DNA from: Desulfobacterales bacterium
Lineage (GTDB): Bacteria > Desulfobacterota > Desulfobacteria > Desulfobacterales > JAQWFD01
Direction of reading: 5' to 3'
DNA: 64,000 bases
NCBI GenBank assembly: GCA_028704555.1
Contig: JAQWFD010000016.1
Location: forward strand, 16,537 to 80,536
The notes below the pieces were generated by a model. It saw only the letters and a list, made by a program, of their open reading frames with translations, was not told the origin of the DNA and did no database searches. Shown here piece by piece: positions 36,340 through 47,789 of the stretch. How positions within the stretch are numbered: the stretch's first letter is position 1; every line of letters begins with the position of its first letter. A program made the translations under genes and the position numbers.

Positions 36340-36954
36340 GTGCCGTTAGTACCAATGGTCATAGAGCAGAGCAGCAGAGGCGAGCGGGCTTATGATATAT
36401 ATTCCCGGCTGTTAAAAGACCGGATCATATTTTTGGGGACAGCTATCAATGATGAGGTTGCCAACCTGCTGATCGCCCAGTTTTTATTTCTTGAGTCCGA
36501 AGAGCCAGAAAAGGACATTAATTTTTATATTAATTCGCCAGGCGGCGTCGTGACAGCGGGACTGGCTGTTTATGATACGATGCAGTATATCAAACCGGAA
36601 ATTGCGACAGTATGTATCGGCCAGGCTGCAAGCATGGGTGCCGTATTGCTGGCTGCCGGTACCAAAAACAAACGCTTTGCGTTACCCAATTCCCGGATAT
36701 TGATTCACCAGCCTCTGGGAGGGGCTCAGGGTCAGGCCTCGGACATTGAGATACAGGCCAGAGAAATTCTCAAAATAAGAGATACCCTCAACGGTATCCT
36801 GGTCTCACACACCGGCAAAGATCTGGATCAGATACAAAGAGATACGGATCGGGATTTTTATATGTCCGGTGAGGAAGCAAAAGCGTACGGAATAATCGAT
36901 CATGTGATCAGGAAAAGAGAAGATCTGGATCACCTGAACGAAGTGGAGGCCTAA
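36340..36954 (+). CDS. clpP: ATP-dependent Clp protease proteolytic subunit
   Basis: 204 residues; GTG start preceded by GAAGGAGG. Serine protease with the catalytic Ser in [14 protein letters not shown] (residues ~93-106) and His in ILIHQPLGG, and the Asp further on ([10 protein letters not shown]). It forms the tetradecameric chamber that degrades substrates unfolded by ClpX, encoded one base after its stop. Length and motifs are standard. Confidence 0.97.
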   Translation: MPLVPMVIEQSSRGERAYDIYSRLLKDRIIFLGTAINDEVANLLIAQFLFLESEEPEKDINFYINSPGGVVTAGLAVYDTMQYIKPEIATVCIGQAASMGAVLLAAGTKNKRFALPNSRILIHQPLGGAQGQASDIEIQAREILKIRDTLNGILVSHTGKDLDQIQRDTDRDFYMSGEEAKAYGIIDHVIRKREDLDHLNEVEA

Positions 36955-36955
36955 T

Positions 36956-38200
36956 ATGCCAAAAAAACAAGATCCAAACGATAACCTTTTCTGTTCGTTC
37001 TGCGGAAAGAGTCAGAAAGAGGTCAGAAAATTGATTGCCGGGCCTGCGGTGTACATATGTGACGAATGTATTCAGCTTTGCAGCGAAATTGTTGAAGAAG
37101 AGGGTGAAAAAAATCCTGTCAAAACTGAACGGCCGCCGGTTCCCAAAGAAATAAAGGCCATTCTGGATGATTATGTCATTGAGCAGGAAACAGCGAAAAA
37201 AATTCTGGCAGTGGCAGTTTATAACCATTATAAACGACTGGATTCTTCTGTTCGAACCGGCGATACGGATATTCAGAAAAGTAACATCCTGCTGATCGGT
37301 CCGACCGGATGCGGGAAAACATTGCTGGCCCAGACGCTGGCAAGATTTTTAAAAGTTCCGTTTGCCATTGCCGATGCGACCAGTCTCACCGAAGCCGGCT
37401 ATGTTGGTGAGGACGTGGAAAATATTATCCTTTCGCTGCTTCAAAATGCCGATTATGACGTGGAAAAAGCAAAGCGCGGCATTGTGTACATTGATGAAAT
37501 TGATAAAATTGCCGGCAAATCCGACAATCCCTCGATTACCCGGGATGTATCCGGTGAAGGGGTTCAGCAGGCATTGCTGAAAATTATCGAAGGAACCACG
37601 GCCAGCGTGCCGCCCAAGGGCGGACGGAAACATCCCCAACAGGATTTTGTAAAGATAGACACGTCTAATATTCTGTTTATATGCGGCGGAACCTTTACCG
37701 GGCTTGAGCAGATTATTCAGAGACGGATGGGCTCCAAAGTCATGGGCTTTGGCGCTAATATAGTAAATAAATCCAAACTGACAGCCGGAGAAATCCTTAA
37801 GCATGTTAAACCGGAAGATCTGGTCAAATTTGGTATGATTCCTGAATTTCTCGGGCGTCTTCCCGTAGTTGCAACACTTGAAGAACTCAATGAGGCTTCG
37901 CTGATTAAAATTCTTACGGAACCGAAAAACGCACTGGTCAAACAATATCAAAAGCTTTTCGAAATAGAGGGCGTTAACCTGAGATTTACCGACAGCGCGC
38001 TTTCCGCCATAGCGTCTGAGGGCTCTAAACGCAAATCCGGGGCCAGAGGCCTCCGGGCTATTCTGGAGAGTTGCCTGCTGGATATCATGTATGATATTCC
38101 GTCGATTGACAATGTGAAAGAATGCGTCATCGGTGAAGATGTCGTCTTGAACAAGGAAGATCCCATACTTCTTTACGAGCAGACTAAGAAACTGGCATAG
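36956..38200 (+). CDS. clpX: ATP-dependent Clp protease ATP-binding subunit ClpX
   Basis: 414 residues. N-terminal zinc-binding domain (FCSFCGKSQ ... [10 protein letters not shown]), then the AAA+ module: Walker A GPTGCGKT, Walker [10 protein letters not shown], the pore loop GYVGEDVE and the IGF-type loop region that docks on ClpP (VMGFGANI), followed by sensor 2 ([12 protein letters not shown]). It recognises and unfolds tagged proteins. Translationally adjacent to clpP. Confidence 0.97.
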   Translation: MPKKQDPNDNLFCSFCGKSQKEVRKLIAGPAVYICDECIQLCSEIVEEEGEKNPVKTERPPVPKEIKAILDDYVIEQETAKKILAVAVYNHYKRLDSSVRTGDTDIQKSNILLIGPTGCGKTLLAQTLARFLKVPFAIADATSLTEAGYVGEDVENIILSLLQNADYDVEKAKRGIVYIDEIDKIAGKSDNPSITRDVSGEGVQQALLKIIEGTTASVPPKGGRKHPQQDFVKIDTSNILFICGGTFTGLEQIIQRRMGSKVMGFGANIVNKSKLTAGEILKHVKPEDLVKFGMIPEFLGRLPVVATLEELNEASLIKILTEPKNALVKQYQKLFEIEGVNLRFTDSALSAIASEGSKRKSGARGLRAILESCLLDIMYDIPSIDNVKECVIGEDVVLNKEDPILLYEQTKKLA

Positions 38201-38266
38201 CAGGATTAAATTGTCTGCTGTCAACTGATTCAGACGGTGCGATAAAACAGAAAAAGTTTATCAAAA

Positions 38267-40726
38267 ATGATTAAGCTGTCAAAATTTTTTAAACAAGACG
38301 AGGCTGATTTGCCAAGGATGATACTACCTCTTTTACCTTTGCGTGATATAGTTGTTTTTCCATATATGGTTGCGCCGCTGTTTGTGGGACGGGAGCAGTC
38401 TGTAAACGCCCTTGCCGAGGCAATGAATCGGGATAAGATTATTTTTCTGGCGACCCAGAAGAAGGCAGAAGTGAATACTCCGGGAAAAGAGGATCTCCAG
38501 CAGATCGGGACTATTGGCAAGGTCCTTCAACTATTGAAACTGCCGGATGGAACGGTAAAGGCCCTGGTGGAAGGAAAATCAAGAGGGCGGGTGGTTCAGT
38601 TTGTTGAGAACGAAGAGTTCTTCCGGGTAGAAATTGAACCGATAGCTGTGGACGCATTGAATGAGGTAGAGCATTCGGCCCTTCGCCGGGCGCTTCTGGA
38701 AATATTTGATGAATATGCCAAACTGAATAAAAGCATCTCCAAGGACCTGATAGCCAATATTTCATCTTTGGATGATCTGTCTCAGATGGCGGATACCGTT
38801 GCGACTCATTTTTCCTTTAAAATAGGGGATAAACAGCAGCTGCTGGAGGCGGTTCCGTTGACCGACCGGGTATCTCTGTTAATCCGGCTGATAAAGACCG
38901 AGATAAATATCTTTAAGCTGGACCTTAAAATAAAAGGCAGGGTCAAGGAGCAGATGTCCAAGACTCAGAAAAATTATTATCTCAATGAACAGATGCGGGC
39001 CATCAAAAAAGAGATGGGTGCCGAAGATGATAACGGAGATGAGGTTCAGGAGCTTGAAAACAGGCTCAGCGAAAAAAAGATACCCAGAGAGCCTGAGGAA
39101 AAGGTCAGGCAGGAACTGAAAAAGCTGAAGATGATGACCCCCATGTCGGCTGAAGCGACGGTGGTGAGAAATTATATCGACTGGATACTATCGTTGCCCT
39201 GGATGGAGCTCAGCGAGGTCACGGATGACCTGCAGGAAGCTGAAAAAATACTGGATGAGGACCACTACGGCCTGGAAAAACCAAAGGAGCGGATTCTGGA
39301 GTATCTGGCCGTTCAGTCACTTGTGAAAAAACTCCATGGGCCTATCCTTTGTTTCGTGGGTCCTCCCGGAGTTGGCAAAACCTCTCTGGCCAAATCCATT
39401 GCCCGTGCAACCGGAAGAAAATTTGTTCGCTTATCGCTGGGTGGCGTTCGGGATGAAGCGGAAATCCGTGGGCACAGGCGGACATACATCGGCGCCATGC
39501 CCGGAAAAATCATTCAGTCGCTTAAAAAGGCAGGGGTGAATAATCCCGTGTTTTGTCTGGATGAAGTAGATAAAATGAGTATGGATTTTCGGGGAGACCC
39601 TTCGTCCGCGCTTCTGGAAGTCCTTGATCCTGAACAGAACAACAGCTTTAACGATCATTATCTGGATTTAGATTATGACCTTTCGGAGATTCTGTTCGTA
39701 ACTACGGCAAACACGCTTCCCGATATTCCGCTGCCGCTTCAGGATCGTATGGAGATTATACGATTGTCCGGATACACAGAATATGAAAAATATCACATTG
39801 CGGACAAGTTTCTGATACCCAAGCAAATCAAGTTCAATGGCCTGGAAGAAAAGAATGTGCAATTTTCAAAAAATTCTACTTATACGCTGATCCAAGGGTA
39901 TACCCATGAGGCTGGCGTTCGAAATCTTGAACGGGAAATCGCTTCCATATGTCGGAAGATTGCACGGGATGTGGTGAAAAATAAAACGGAGAAATTATAC
40001 CGGGTGACCTCAAATGCCATAGCGGGCTATCTGGGGCCTGTCAGATACAGGCAGACGCAGGCCGAGGAAAAGGATCAGATCGGTATGGTTACCGGATTGG
40101 CATGGACTCAGGTTGGCGGCGTCTTGCTTTGCGTTGAAACGGTGTTGATGCCAGGGAAGGGTAATCTCACGGTAACGGGGACGATAGGCGATGTCATGAA
40201 AGAATCCGCCCAGGCCGCGGTGAGTTTTATCCGGTCCAGGAGTGAAGATTTTGGCATAGAAAAAGGCTTTTATAAGGACAATGATATCCATATCCATATA
40301 CCTGAAGGGGCGATTCCAAAAGACGGGCCATCGGCCGGCATTTCCATGTGTACGTCGATTGTATCGGCACTGACAGGCCGAGCGGTCCGGCATGACCTCG
40401 CCATGACCGGGGAAATTACATTGCGAGGTCGGGTATTGCCGATCGGCGGGTTGAAAGAAAAACTCCTTGCGGCGCATCGGGGCGGAATCAAGATGGTCCT
40501 TATTCCAAAAGAAAACGAAAAAGATTTGAAAGATCTCCCGGCGGTCATAATGCGGCAGATGGAAATTGTGACCGTGGAGCACATGGATGAAGTGCTGTCG
40601 CATGCGCTGGTGGATAAGGCTGATGAGGCGTCCGACTGCTCCCATGCACTTTTGTTTCAGAAGGAACCGCATCTTCCTGTCGATATAATCTCTGATCCTC
40701 AGGAATATCCGGTACCATTGAGCTGA
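38267..40726 (+). CDS. lon: ATP-dependent protease Lon
   Basis: 819 residues, standard length. N-terminal substrate-binding domain ([16 protein letters not shown]), coiled region, AAA+ core with GPPGVGKTS and [10 protein letters not shown], and a complete protease domain with the catalytic Ser in [10 protein letters not shown] and Lys in [10 protein letters not shown]. Cytoplasmic quality-control protease. It serves as a useful internal comparison for the inactive-looking Lon-like domain of BrxL in this window. Confidence 0.97.
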   Translation: MIKLSKFFKQDEADLPRMILPLLPLRDIVVFPYMVAPLFVGREQSVNALAEAMNRDKIIFLATQKKAEVNTPGKEDLQQIGTIGKVLQLLKLPDGTVKALVEGKSRGRVVQFVENEEFFRVEIEPIAVDALNEVEHSALRRALLEIFDEYAKLNKSISKDLIANISSLDDLSQMADTVATHFSFKIGDKQQLLEAVPLTDRVSLLIRLIKTEINIFKLDLKIKGRVKEQMSKTQKNYYLNEQMRAIKKEMGAEDDNGDEVQELENRLSEKKIPREPEEKVRQELKKLKMMTPMSAEATVVRNYIDWILSLPWMELSEVTDDLQEAEKILDEDHYGLEKPKERILEYLAVQSLVKKLHGPILCFVGPPGVGKTSLAKSIARATGRKFVRLSLGGVRDEAEIRGHRRTYIGAMPGKIIQSLKKAGVNNPVFCLDEVDKMSMDFRGDPSSALLEVLDPEQNNSFNDHYLDLDYDLSEILFVTTANTLPDIPLPLQDRMEIIRLSGYTEYEKYHIADKFLIPKQIKFNGLEEKNVQFSKNSTYTLIQGYTHEAGVRNLEREIASICRKIARDVVKNKTEKLYRVTSNAIAGYLGPVRYRQTQAEEKDQIGMVTGLAWTQVGGVLLCVETVLMPGKGNLTVTGTIGDVMKESAQAAVSFIRSRSEDFGIEKGFYKDNDIHIHIPEGAIPKDGPSAGISMCTSIVSALTGRAVRHDLAMTGEITLRGRVLPIGGLKEKLLAAHRGGIKMVLIPKENEKDLKDLPAVIMRQMEIVTVEHMDEVLSHALVDKADEASDCSHALLFQKEPHLPVDIISDPQEYPVPLS

Positions 40727-40751
40727 TTTTTTATAGATACATAAAAAAAGC

Positions 40752-40780
40752 TTGACAATATAAGATTACTTTAGTATTTT
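40752..40780 (+). promoter_or_regulatory. Promoter of tRNA-Val/tRNA-Asp
   Basis: TTGACA (40752-40757), 17-base spacer, TATTTT (40775-40780), 25 bases before tRNA-Val. Confidence 0.75.
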
Positions 40781-40805
40781 TGCAAAATCAAGTTTGCGGG
40801 AGTCC

Positions 40806-40881
40806 GGGCGGGTAGCTCAGTTGGGAGAGCGTCGGCCTTACAAGCCGAGGGTCACAGGTTCAAGCCCTGTTCCGCCTACCA
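40806..40881 (+). tRNA. tRNA-Val (anticodon TAC), CCA encoded
   Basis: 76 bases. Anticodon stem-loop TCGGC-CTTACAA-GCCGA gives TAC; T-arm ACAGG-TTCAAGC-CCTGT; acceptor GGGCGGG with TCCGCCT, then ACCA. Confidence 0.96.
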
Positions 40882-40902
40882 CATACTTGCAATAACCCTA
40901 AA

Positions 40903-40979
<77 letters not shown>

Positions 40980-40987
40980 GAAAATTC

Positions 40988-41027
40988 AAGGACTCAGGAA
41001 AATTTCCTGAGTCCTTTTTTGTTTTTT
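40988..41027 (+). terminator. Terminator after the tRNA-Val/Asp operon
   Basis: AAGGACTCAGGAAA and TTTCCTGAGTCCTT form a near-perfect stem, followed by TTTTTTGTTTTTT. Confidence 0.93.
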
Positions 41028-41643
41028 ATCCCCCTGTCCCCCACTTATACCCTCGAATATCGGCTTTTAAAATATTTTGGATAATTAAGAATTGATGAAT
41101 TCGTAGAAAGTACCCACACCCGTCATTCCCGCGCAGGCGCGAATCCAGAACATACTGAAACAACTTTATTTCTTTTTTTAGTTGAATGACAAATACGGGC
41201 TGAATATGACTTTTTACACAGCCATCCAGTATTGCCCTGTTAAGATCAGGGTCAGATCCTGACAAAACGGAGTCAGGCAGATACATGGCAACAGTAACCC
41301 TATGCGGCATGTGACAAAAAACGCAGGAGTGTTCTCCTGTGCCTCGGTAGCGGGATCCGTTTCCGGGCATAAAACTCAGTTGCATTTTAGAACCCGCCCC
41401 GGATATGATGAAATTATTTGGATGAAAACGGAAAAATGGATTGCATCGCCCGCTCAAGACGCGAAGGCTGAAAACAATAATTTTTTCAAAATATTACACC
41501 GCCTGGAACCAGTCAACAACAATGTCCGTCAGGTCTGAGGGACATTGCGTAATCTCTGGATGCGTGAGTTAAACAGTATTTTTTGTCATATAAAATTAAA
41601 AAATGGGAACTTAACCGGCATAACATCTACGAGAGTGATAAAA
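41028..41643. other. Gene-free region with a REP-like sequence
   Basis: No supported gene. 41120-41148 (CGTCATTCCCGCGCAGGCGC...) matches the pattern of a widespread proteobacterial intergenic repeat with the 'CATTCCCGCG..GGCG' core. The remaining sequence, including the zone just before the PPC-domain gene, shows nothing clear. Confidence 0.45.
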
Positions 41644-42087
41644 ATGAAAATCTACTCAGCATATGAGCGCGGTCGTCTGTTTCTGGGACGGCTTTCCCAT
41701 GGCCGGGATATAATACCGGCTGTTGAACATTTCTGTCGGGACATGTCGATACAAATGGCGACATTTTCAATCATCGGAGCCGTTTCCAGCGTTACATTGG
41801 GGGGGTACGATCAGAAGCAACAGGTGTATGTCACGTACAGGGAAGAAGGGCCGTTTGAAATCGCCAGCTGTTCGGGCAGTGTCTCTCTGAAAGACGGTCA
41901 ACCCTTTATCCAGTCCAATATGATTATATGGGATGAAAGGGGAAAAATCATCTGCGGCCATCTTTTCTCTGAAACCATTATATTCGCTGGTGAAATTGAG
42001 CTTCAGGAGTTAATCGGAAACCCCTTGAAAAGGGAACTTGATACCACAACGGGTCTTTTCCTATGGAAATCAGAACCGGATTGTTAG
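41644..42087 (+). CDS. PPC (DUF296) domain protein, putative DNA-binding
   Basis: 147 residues from MKIYSAYERGRLF (41644), where the family homology begins; an upstream ATG would add 33 unrelated residues. The domain is complete: RGRLFLGRLSHGRDIIPAVEHFC, GAVSSVTLGGYDQ, SCSGSVSLKDGQPFIQSN and the terminal GHLFSETIIFAGEIELQE. In plants the PPC domain belongs to AT-hook proteins; stand-alone bacterial versions form trimers of unknown function. Isolated gene. Confidence 0.82.
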   Translation: MKIYSAYERGRLFLGRLSHGRDIIPAVEHFCRDMSIQMATFSIIGAVSSVTLGGYDQKQQVYVTYREEGPFEIASCSGSVSLKDGQPFIQSNMIIWDERGKIICGHLFSETIIFAGEIELQELIGNPLKRELDTTTGLFLWKSEPDC

Positions 42088-42226
42088 CGGTCGTCATCCT
42101 GCGCGAATGCGCTGACGGATCGGCTGGCTTCAGCGTTGAACCGTGACGGCAAAAGGGTGTGTTAACCGTTACCGATGGCGTTGTGTGAGTAACGTCCCCG
42201 AAGGGTTGCGTCACTGAGATTGGTAT

Positions 42227-42283
42227 GCCGGGAACGGGCCGGACGAAGCCCGAGACAGCGTGGCTGAAATTATGATCAATCCC
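42227..42283. repeat. Diverged end of repeat family 3
   Basis: CGGGAACGGGCCGGACGAAG ... GGCTGAAATTATGATCAATCCC follows the right half of copy A (GCCGGCAACGGGCGGGACGG ... AGCCGCAGTTATGATCAAGTCC) with several substitutions. The left half is not recognisable. Confidence 0.55.
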
Positions 42284-42351
42284 ATGGTATGGTGGTAACC
42301 TGTTTTTATATCAGCGGATTAATTATCCGCAGGGAGATTAAATATAGGTTG

Positions 42352-42418
42352 TTGACAAATCTGGCGAAATGCGCTAGTTTTATTTTTTAAAGGCCGTGAT
42401 TGTTTCAGGCCTTTTTTT
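42352..42418 (+). ncRNA. Promoter followed immediately by a terminator hairpin (possible tiny RNA or attenuator)
   Basis: TTGACA (42352-42357), 17-base spacer, TAGTTT (42375-42380), then within ten bases the hairpin AAAGGCC-GTGATTGTTTCA-GGCCTTT with a seven-T tail. A transcript would be only about 30 nt unless anti-terminated. It lies ~455 bases upstream of the malic-enzyme gene. Elements are seen; function is inference. Confidence 0.5.
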
Positions 42419-42873
42419 CATAAGGGATTTATCATCCATCCCGGAACCGTTCCTTGACATCCAACTCTAATCGTCTATCCCTCCAGGGGGTACAGATGGT
42501 TTTATAATTTATTGTTTGAGTTATTCACAGTCGGATACCCGGACGTACAGGTTGTCCGGATAATCCCCGCCTGACAGCATATCTTTGAGCTACCGTTCTT
42601 TTGCCATATGGGGCGTCCTCGGCTACTGATTGATTTGCGGTTATACTTTTACTGACGTACCGATACCCGACATAAAAATTTAATTCTTGTTGGAGGAATA
42701 TTTGGGGAGAGTCGGTGCGACCAGCCAGTTGTTATTCATTGAATGAAAAAACGGATTTAATCCTCACGGGAAGAGTTTACCGTTAAACTTACAGCCATAT
42801 TGTTTTTTGAATAATCAGTTCGAAGAATATAAATTATTGTTTTATAAGTTATTTTTAGGGAGGACGTACGATC

Positions 42874-45135
42874 ATGCTTTATGAAAAAGAGGCGTTGAAG
42901 TATCACAAAGAGCCCAGACCCGGGAAAATTGAGGTGGTGCCAATCAAACGGTGCCTGACGCAATTGGATCTAAGCCTTGCCTATACGCCCGGTGTAGCCG
43001 TACCCTGTCTGGAGATTGAGAAAGATCCGGACAAATCATTTGATTATACGTCCAGGGGGAACTTGGTCGGAGTGATTACAAACGGTACTGCGGTACTTGG
43101 GTTGGGCAATATTGGACCTCTGGCGGGAAAACCGGTGATGGAGGGAAAGTCCGTTTTGTTCAAGCGGTTTGCCAATATCGATGTGTTTGATATTGAATTG
43201 GATACGAGCGATCCGGATGAGTTTATCAGAATGGTCAAACTCCTTGAGCCGACTTTCGGAGGAATCAATCTGGAAGATATCAAGGCGCCGGACTGTTTTT
43301 ATATTGAAGAAAAGCTCAGGGAACAGATGTCTATCCCGGTTTTTCACGATGATCAGCACGGAACAGCCATTATTTCCTCGGCAGCTCTTTTAAATGCGGT
43401 TGAGCTGACGGGCCGGGATTTGAAGAATATTCGTGTGGTGATCAATGGCGCCGGTTCAGCGGCCATGGCCTGCGCGGCATTGTATCTGGAAATCGGCGTC
43501 CGGAGGAAAAACGTGATAATGTGTGATTCCAAAGGCGTTATTTACAGCGGACGAACGCAAGGGATGAACCCATATAAGGAAAAATGGGCCTCAGATACTC
43601 CGTGCAGAACACTGGCCGATGCGGTCAGGGGGGCGGATGTGCTTGCCGGTCTTTCAGTGAAAGGCGCATTTACAACGCAGATGATTGCCACCATGAATGA
43701 ACGACCTATTATTTTTGCACTTGCCAATCCTGAACCGGAAATTGATTATTACGAGGTAAAAAAAGTTCGACCGGATGCGGTTATGGCTACAGGCCGTTCG
43801 GATTATCCCAACCAGGTCAATAATGTTCTGGGGTTTCCCTATATTTTCAGAGGGGCGCTGGATGTCCGGGCAACCGCCATTAATACGGAGATGAAGCTGG
43901 CCGCTGTATGGGCACTGGCGAAACTGGCCAGGGAAGATGTCTGTGATTCGGTCAGGAAAGCATACGGTGGGTGCAGCATGCAGTTTGGACCGGAATATAT
44001 CATTCCCAAGCCTCTGGATCCCAGGGTACTGCTGAAGGTAACGCCTGCGGTGGCAAAAGCGGCGGTTGACAGTGGTGTGGCCAGAGTGGGGCTGCCCGAG
44101 CAGTCCAAATATGAACGCCAGCTGGAATCCATTCTCGGTCCGGAACGGGAGACCCTCCGGAAACTGACTAACCGGGCGCAGCTGGATCCTCGCCGGATTG
44201 TGCTCCCTGAGGGGGATGATCCGGTTATTCTTCGCGCCGCACATCAGGTGGCCAAAGAAAAGATCGCCTGTCCGATCCTCCTGGGAGATCCGAAAAAAGT
44301 TCTCAAGATGGCCGAAAGTCTTCATATCCCTCTGGATGGAATAGAAATTTTAGACCCCATAAAAAGCGCTCTGTTTGAACGGTTTGTTCCGAAACTATTC
44401 GAGATGCGGTCAAGAAAGGGCTGGTCGGAAGCTGAAACCCGACGCCAGCTGAATAACCGTTATATTTTCGGGGCCATGATGGTTAATGAGGGGATCGTCG
44501 ATGGCCAGGTACATGGCATCGCCCGGTCCTATCCGGAGTCGATCCGGCCGGTTCTTCAGGTGATACAGCCCCGTTCGGGAATCAACAAGGTTTCGGGGGG
44601 GTATATGATGTTTTTCAGGGATCGATTCCTGTTTTTTGCCGATACAACGGTAAATATCAATTCCAGTGCTGAAGATCTGGCAGAAATCTCCCTGTTGTCG
44701 GCTGAAATGGTTGAATTTCTGGATATCAAGCCCCGGCTGGCGCTGCTGTCTTTTTCAAACTTTGGCAGTACACGTCACCCGGACTCCAGACGGGTTCAGA
44801 AAGCCGTTGAGCTTGCCCGTCAAAAAAAACCGGGGCTGGTCATTGACGGTGAAATGCAGGCAGATACGGCGGTAGTGGAAGAAATTTTAAACGGGCAGTT
44901 TGCATTTAACCGGCTGGGAGCGCCTGCCAACGTACTGATTTTCCCGGATCTGGCATCCGGCAATGTTGCGTTCAAGCTTCTGGAACGACTGGGCGGTGCA
45001 AAAGCCGTAGGGCCATTGCTCATGGGAATCAGCAAACCATTTAATGTCTTGCAGAGGGGATCTGATATGGAAAATGTTGTCAATTTAATTGCCATTACGG
45101 TTGCCCAGGCCCAGGCCCAGGATATTAACGAGTAA
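42874..45135 (+). CDS. maeB: NADP-dependent malic enzyme with C-terminal phosphotransacetylase-like domain
   Basis: 753 residues; GGGAGGACGTACGATC precedes the ATG. Residues 1-~425 are malic enzyme ([47 protein letters not shown] for NADP); residues ~430-753 are homologous to phosphate acetyltransferase ([28 protein letters not shown] [14 protein letters not shown]). The enzyme decarboxylates malate to pyruvate with NADP+; the PTA-like part is regulatory/oligomerising in studied homologues. Followed by a family-1 repeat on its stop codon, then acyl-CoA synthetase. Confidence 0.94.
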   Translation: MLYEKEALKYHKEPRPGKIEVVPIKRCLTQLDLSLAYTPGVAVPCLEIEKDPDKSFDYTSRGNLVGVITNGTAVLGLGNIGPLAGKPVMEGKSVLFKRFANIDVFDIELDTSDPDEFIRMVKLLEPTFGGINLEDIKAPDCFYIEEKLREQMSIPVFHDDQHGTAIISSAALLNAVELTGRDLKNIRVVINGAGSAAMACAALYLEIGVRRKNVIMCDSKGVIYSGRTQGMNPYKEKWASDTPCRTLADAVRGADVLAGLSVKGAFTTQMIATMNERPIIFALANPEPEIDYYEVKKVRPDAVMATGRSDYPNQVNNVLGFPYIFRGALDVRATAINTEMKLAAVWALAKLAREDVCDSVRKAYGGCSMQFGPEYIIPKPLDPRVLLKVTPAVAKAAVDSGVARVGLPEQSKYERQLESILGPERETLRKLTNRAQLDPRRIVLPEGDDPVILRAAHQVAKEKIACPILLGDPKKVLKMAESLHIPLDGIEILDPIKSALFERFVPKLFEMRSRKGWSEAETRRQLNNRYIFGAMMVNEGIVDGQVHGIARSYPESIRPVLQVIQPRSGINKVSGGYMMFFRDRFLFFADTTVNINSSAEDLAEISLLSAEMVEFLDIKPRLALLSFSNFGSTRHPDSRRVQKAVELARQKKPGLVIDGEMQADTAVVEEILNGQFAFNRLGAPANVLIFPDLASGNVAFKLLERLGGAKAVGPLLMGISKPFNVLQRGSDMENVVNLIAITVAQAQAQDINE

Positions 45136-45136
45136 A

Positions 45137-45289
45137 GGGCTTCGGAAAGAATAAATTGCCATCGGTCTTTTGGTCTGTTTTCAGTGGTGCATCAATGAAC
45201 TCAAACAACAGGTATGCACGCTTTGATACGCCTTGAAGACGGACAAAAATCCTGCGCAATCCATGCGGAATTTATTATTTCAGAAGTCC
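45137..45289. repeat. Palindromic dispersed repeat, family 1 copy B (153 bp)
   Basis: Termini GGGCTTCGGAAA and (inverted) GGACTTCTGAAA. The core TTTGATACGCCTTGAAGAC is shared with copy A at 3558-3741; copy B lacks about 31 bases after that core. It begins one base after the malic-enzyme TAA stop (45133-45135). Confidence 0.8.
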
Positions 45290-45423
45290 AAAATCGATAC
45301 CTGAATAGAACCATTCGCACAACTGTTGCGTTTTTTTCGGCACGTTGCGGCCGATAATTCGCCTTTTTTACGAATTCATCACGGGTATTGTGAACGAACG
45401 ACAGATAAAAAGGAGACGATGTG

Positions 45424-47580
45424 ATGAACAATTTGGATGCTATTTTTTCCCCTGGGTCGGTAGCCGTGATCGGCGCATCGGCAAAGACAGGGAAGGTGGG
45501 ACATGACATTTTTGCCAACATACTCAAGGGCGGATTTACCGGAACCCTGTATCCGGTCAATCCGGGCGCCAAATCCATATTGAGCGTCCGGGCCTACCCG
45601 ACGGTTCTGGATATCCCCGAAGATATTGATCTGGCGATTGTGATTGTTCCACCCCAGGCGGCCCTGGGCGCAGTTGAAGACTCCATCCGTAAAGGGGTAC
45701 GGGGAATTGTTATTGTATCTGCCGGATTCCGGGAGATCGGAAAACAGGGGCTTGAACTTGAAAACACCATTCTTGCCAAATGCCGGGAGGCCGGTGTCCG
45801 GCTCGTCGGGCCGAACTGCCTGGGCGTGATTAATCCGATGGCCGCCGTGAGGTTGAATGCCAGTTTTTCAACCCGTATGCCGGCCAAAGGCAATATTTCA
45901 TTTATTTCCCAGAGCGGGGCCCTGTGCACGGCGGTACTGGATTTTGCGGCCGATCGGGATTTCGGGTTTTCGAAATTCATCTCCACCGGCAACAAGGCCG
46001 ATGTGGATGAGTTGGACCTGCTTCGGTATCTTCACCGTGATCCGGATACCAATGTCATTATGATCTATCTGGAGGAGCTTCGCCGGGGTCCCGAGTTCAT
46101 TGAAACGGTTCGGGAAATAACATCGGGCGCTCGCCCGACACCGGTTCTGGTCATCAAATCGGGCCGGACCAGCGCCGGGGCAAAGGCTGCCGCATCGCAT
46201 ACCGGGTCACTGGCCGGTTCCGAAGCGGTATATGATGCGATTTTTCAGCAGGCCGGTATCCTCCGGGCCGAAACCATTGACGAGTTGTTTGATATGGCCA
46301 ATGCGTTTAACTACAAGCAGGAAACAGCCCTGGGTAAACTGACCCGGAAGCTGCCGGCCGGCAACCGCGTGGCCATTGTCACCAATGCCGGCGGCCCCGG
46401 TATCCTGGCAACGGACGTGACCATTTCCTCGGGTTTGGCCCTGGCGGAATTTTCGCCGGAAACCGTGCGGACCCTGGCCAGTCATCTGCCGTCAGCGGCT
46501 AACCTGAACAACCCCGTGGATGTGATCGGGGATGCGGCCTCCGACCGGTATGAGTACGCGCTGGAGGCGGTCATCAATGATGACGGAGTGGACGGCGCCC
46601 TGGTTATTTTAACCCCGCAGTCCATGACCAATGCACTGGGAACGGCCGAAGCCATTGTTCGGATCGCCCGGCGGTCGCACAAGCCGATTCTGTGCTGTTT
46701 CATGGGAATCGTGGATGTATCTCCGGGTGTCAAATATCTTCAGGAACACGGGTATCCGGTCTATAAGTTTCCGGAAAACGCGGCCAAGGCCTTCTCGGCC
46801 ATGTATCGATTTTCCATGTGGATCAACCGGCGGCAACTGGCCGAATACAGTCTGGAGCATGACCGGAAGCAGGCGGCACAGATTATTGGAAAATGCCTTG
46901 ACCGGGGGCAGACGTACCTGGGTGAGCTCGACGGGCTTGCGCTGTTAAAATGTTACGGATTCAACGTGCTGCCGACCGAATTGTCCACCACGGCGGATGA
47001 GGCTGCCGGTATTGCAGAAAAGATCGGCTATCCCGTGGTGATGAAGATCGTGTCTCCGCAGATCATCCACAAATCCGATGCCGGCGGTGTCAAGGTGGGC
47101 CTGAAGACAGCCGACGAGGTCCGTAGGGCATTTGATGCCATTGTCGCCAATGCCGCGGCATATGATCCGGAAGCCCAAATCACCGGGGTGCTGATTCAGA
47201 AGATGGCGCCATCCGGCCAGGAGGTGATCCTGGGGGTGAACCGGTATCCGATCTTCGGGCCGCTTTTGATGTTCGGCCTTGGCGGTGTGTTTGTGGAAGT
47301 GTTCAAGGATGTGGCCTTCCGCCTGGCGCCGATCGGCAGGAATGCCGCCCGCAGAATGATCCAGAGCATCAAGGGGTATAAGCTGTTTACCGGGTTCAGG
47401 GGAAAACCCGAGGCCGACGTGGATGCCATGGAGAAACTGCTGATATGCCTCTCTGACATGGTCACCAACCATCCCGAGATCCAGGAACTGGATATCAATC
47501 CTCTGCTGGTGCATGAAAAGGGAAACGGAACCACCGTTGCCGACTGTCGGATTATTCTGAATCGACCGGTTCAGGCATGA
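45424..47580 (+). CDS. ADP-forming acetate/acyl-CoA ligase (fused alpha-beta)
   Basis: 718 residues from the ATG at 45424 (AGGAG upstream; a GTG at 45421 is equally possible). Domain order: CoA-binding (GSVAVIGASAKTGKVGHDIF), succinyl-CoA-ligase-like (residues ~150-300, with the phospho-His in AASHTGSLAGSE), linker, then an ATP-grasp domain (YPVVMKIVSPQIIHKSDAGGV, GVFVEVFKDVAFRLAP). It interconverts acyl-CoA + ADP + Pi and the acid + ATP, in cells that conserve energy from or activate organic acids. It could process acids from the AOR route, but substrate specificity cannot be read here. Confidence 0.9.
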   Translation: MNNLDAIFSPGSVAVIGASAKTGKVGHDIFANILKGGFTGTLYPVNPGAKSILSVRAYPTVLDIPEDIDLAIVIVPPQAALGAVEDSIRKGVRGIVIVSAGFREIGKQGLELENTILAKCREAGVRLVGPNCLGVINPMAAVRLNASFSTRMPAKGNISFISQSGALCTAVLDFAADRDFGFSKFISTGNKADVDELDLLRYLHRDPDTNVIMIYLEELRRGPEFIETVREITSGARPTPVLVIKSGRTSAGAKAAASHTGSLAGSEAVYDAIFQQAGILRAETIDELFDMANAFNYKQETALGKLTRKLPAGNRVAIVTNAGGPGILATDVTISSGLALAEFSPETVRTLASHLPSAANLNNPVDVIGDAASDRYEYALEAVINDDGVDGALVILTPQSMTNALGTAEAIVRIARRSHKPILCCFMGIVDVSPGVKYLQEHGYPVYKFPENAAKAFSAMYRFSMWINRRQLAEYSLEHDRKQAAQIIGKCLDRGQTYLGELDGLALLKCYGFNVLPTELSTTADEAAGIAEKIGYPVVMKIVSPQIIHKSDAGGVKVGLKTADEVRRAFDAIVANAAAYDPEAQITGVLIQKMAPSGQEVILGVNRYPIFGPLLMFGLGGVFVEVFKDVAFRLAPIGRNAARRMIQSIKGYKLFTGFRGKPEADVDAMEKLLICLSDMVTNHPEIQELDINPLLVHEKGNGTTVADCRIILNRPVQA

Positions 47581-47649
47581 TGGCAGCGGCAGATCCGTAA
47601 GCATTCGGCATTCAAAACGGAGTTTTGGTAAACATCCGGTATCACCGTT

Positions 47650-47693
47650 AACGGCAGCTGTAATTGCTGAAAGCAATTGCAGCTGCCGTTTTA
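47650..47693 (+). terminator. Terminator after the acyl-CoA ligase
   Basis: An 18-bp stem AACGGCAGCTGTAATTGC / GCAATTGCAGCTGCCGTT with a five-base loop and a TTTT tail. Confidence 0.92.
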
Positions 47694-47789
47694 TTGAACC
47701 ATCAATAAACAATCTTTTCGAAAATTGCGCTTAATGGCCAAAGCCCTCTGTCATTCCGGGGGGTTTTATATCGTGTCACAGGAACAGGT

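Larger units (their letters stand above)
42088..42873. other. Intergenic region upstream of malic enzyme
   Basis: No protein gene supported. It holds the diverged family-3 end and the promoter/hairpin unit listed separately; the rest is unremarkable. Confidence 0.45.

Noticed and set aside
38267..40726. Lon as part of a second BREX or defence system
   Set aside because: It has intact protease residues and sits in the conserved tig-clpP-clpX-lon housekeeping cluster.
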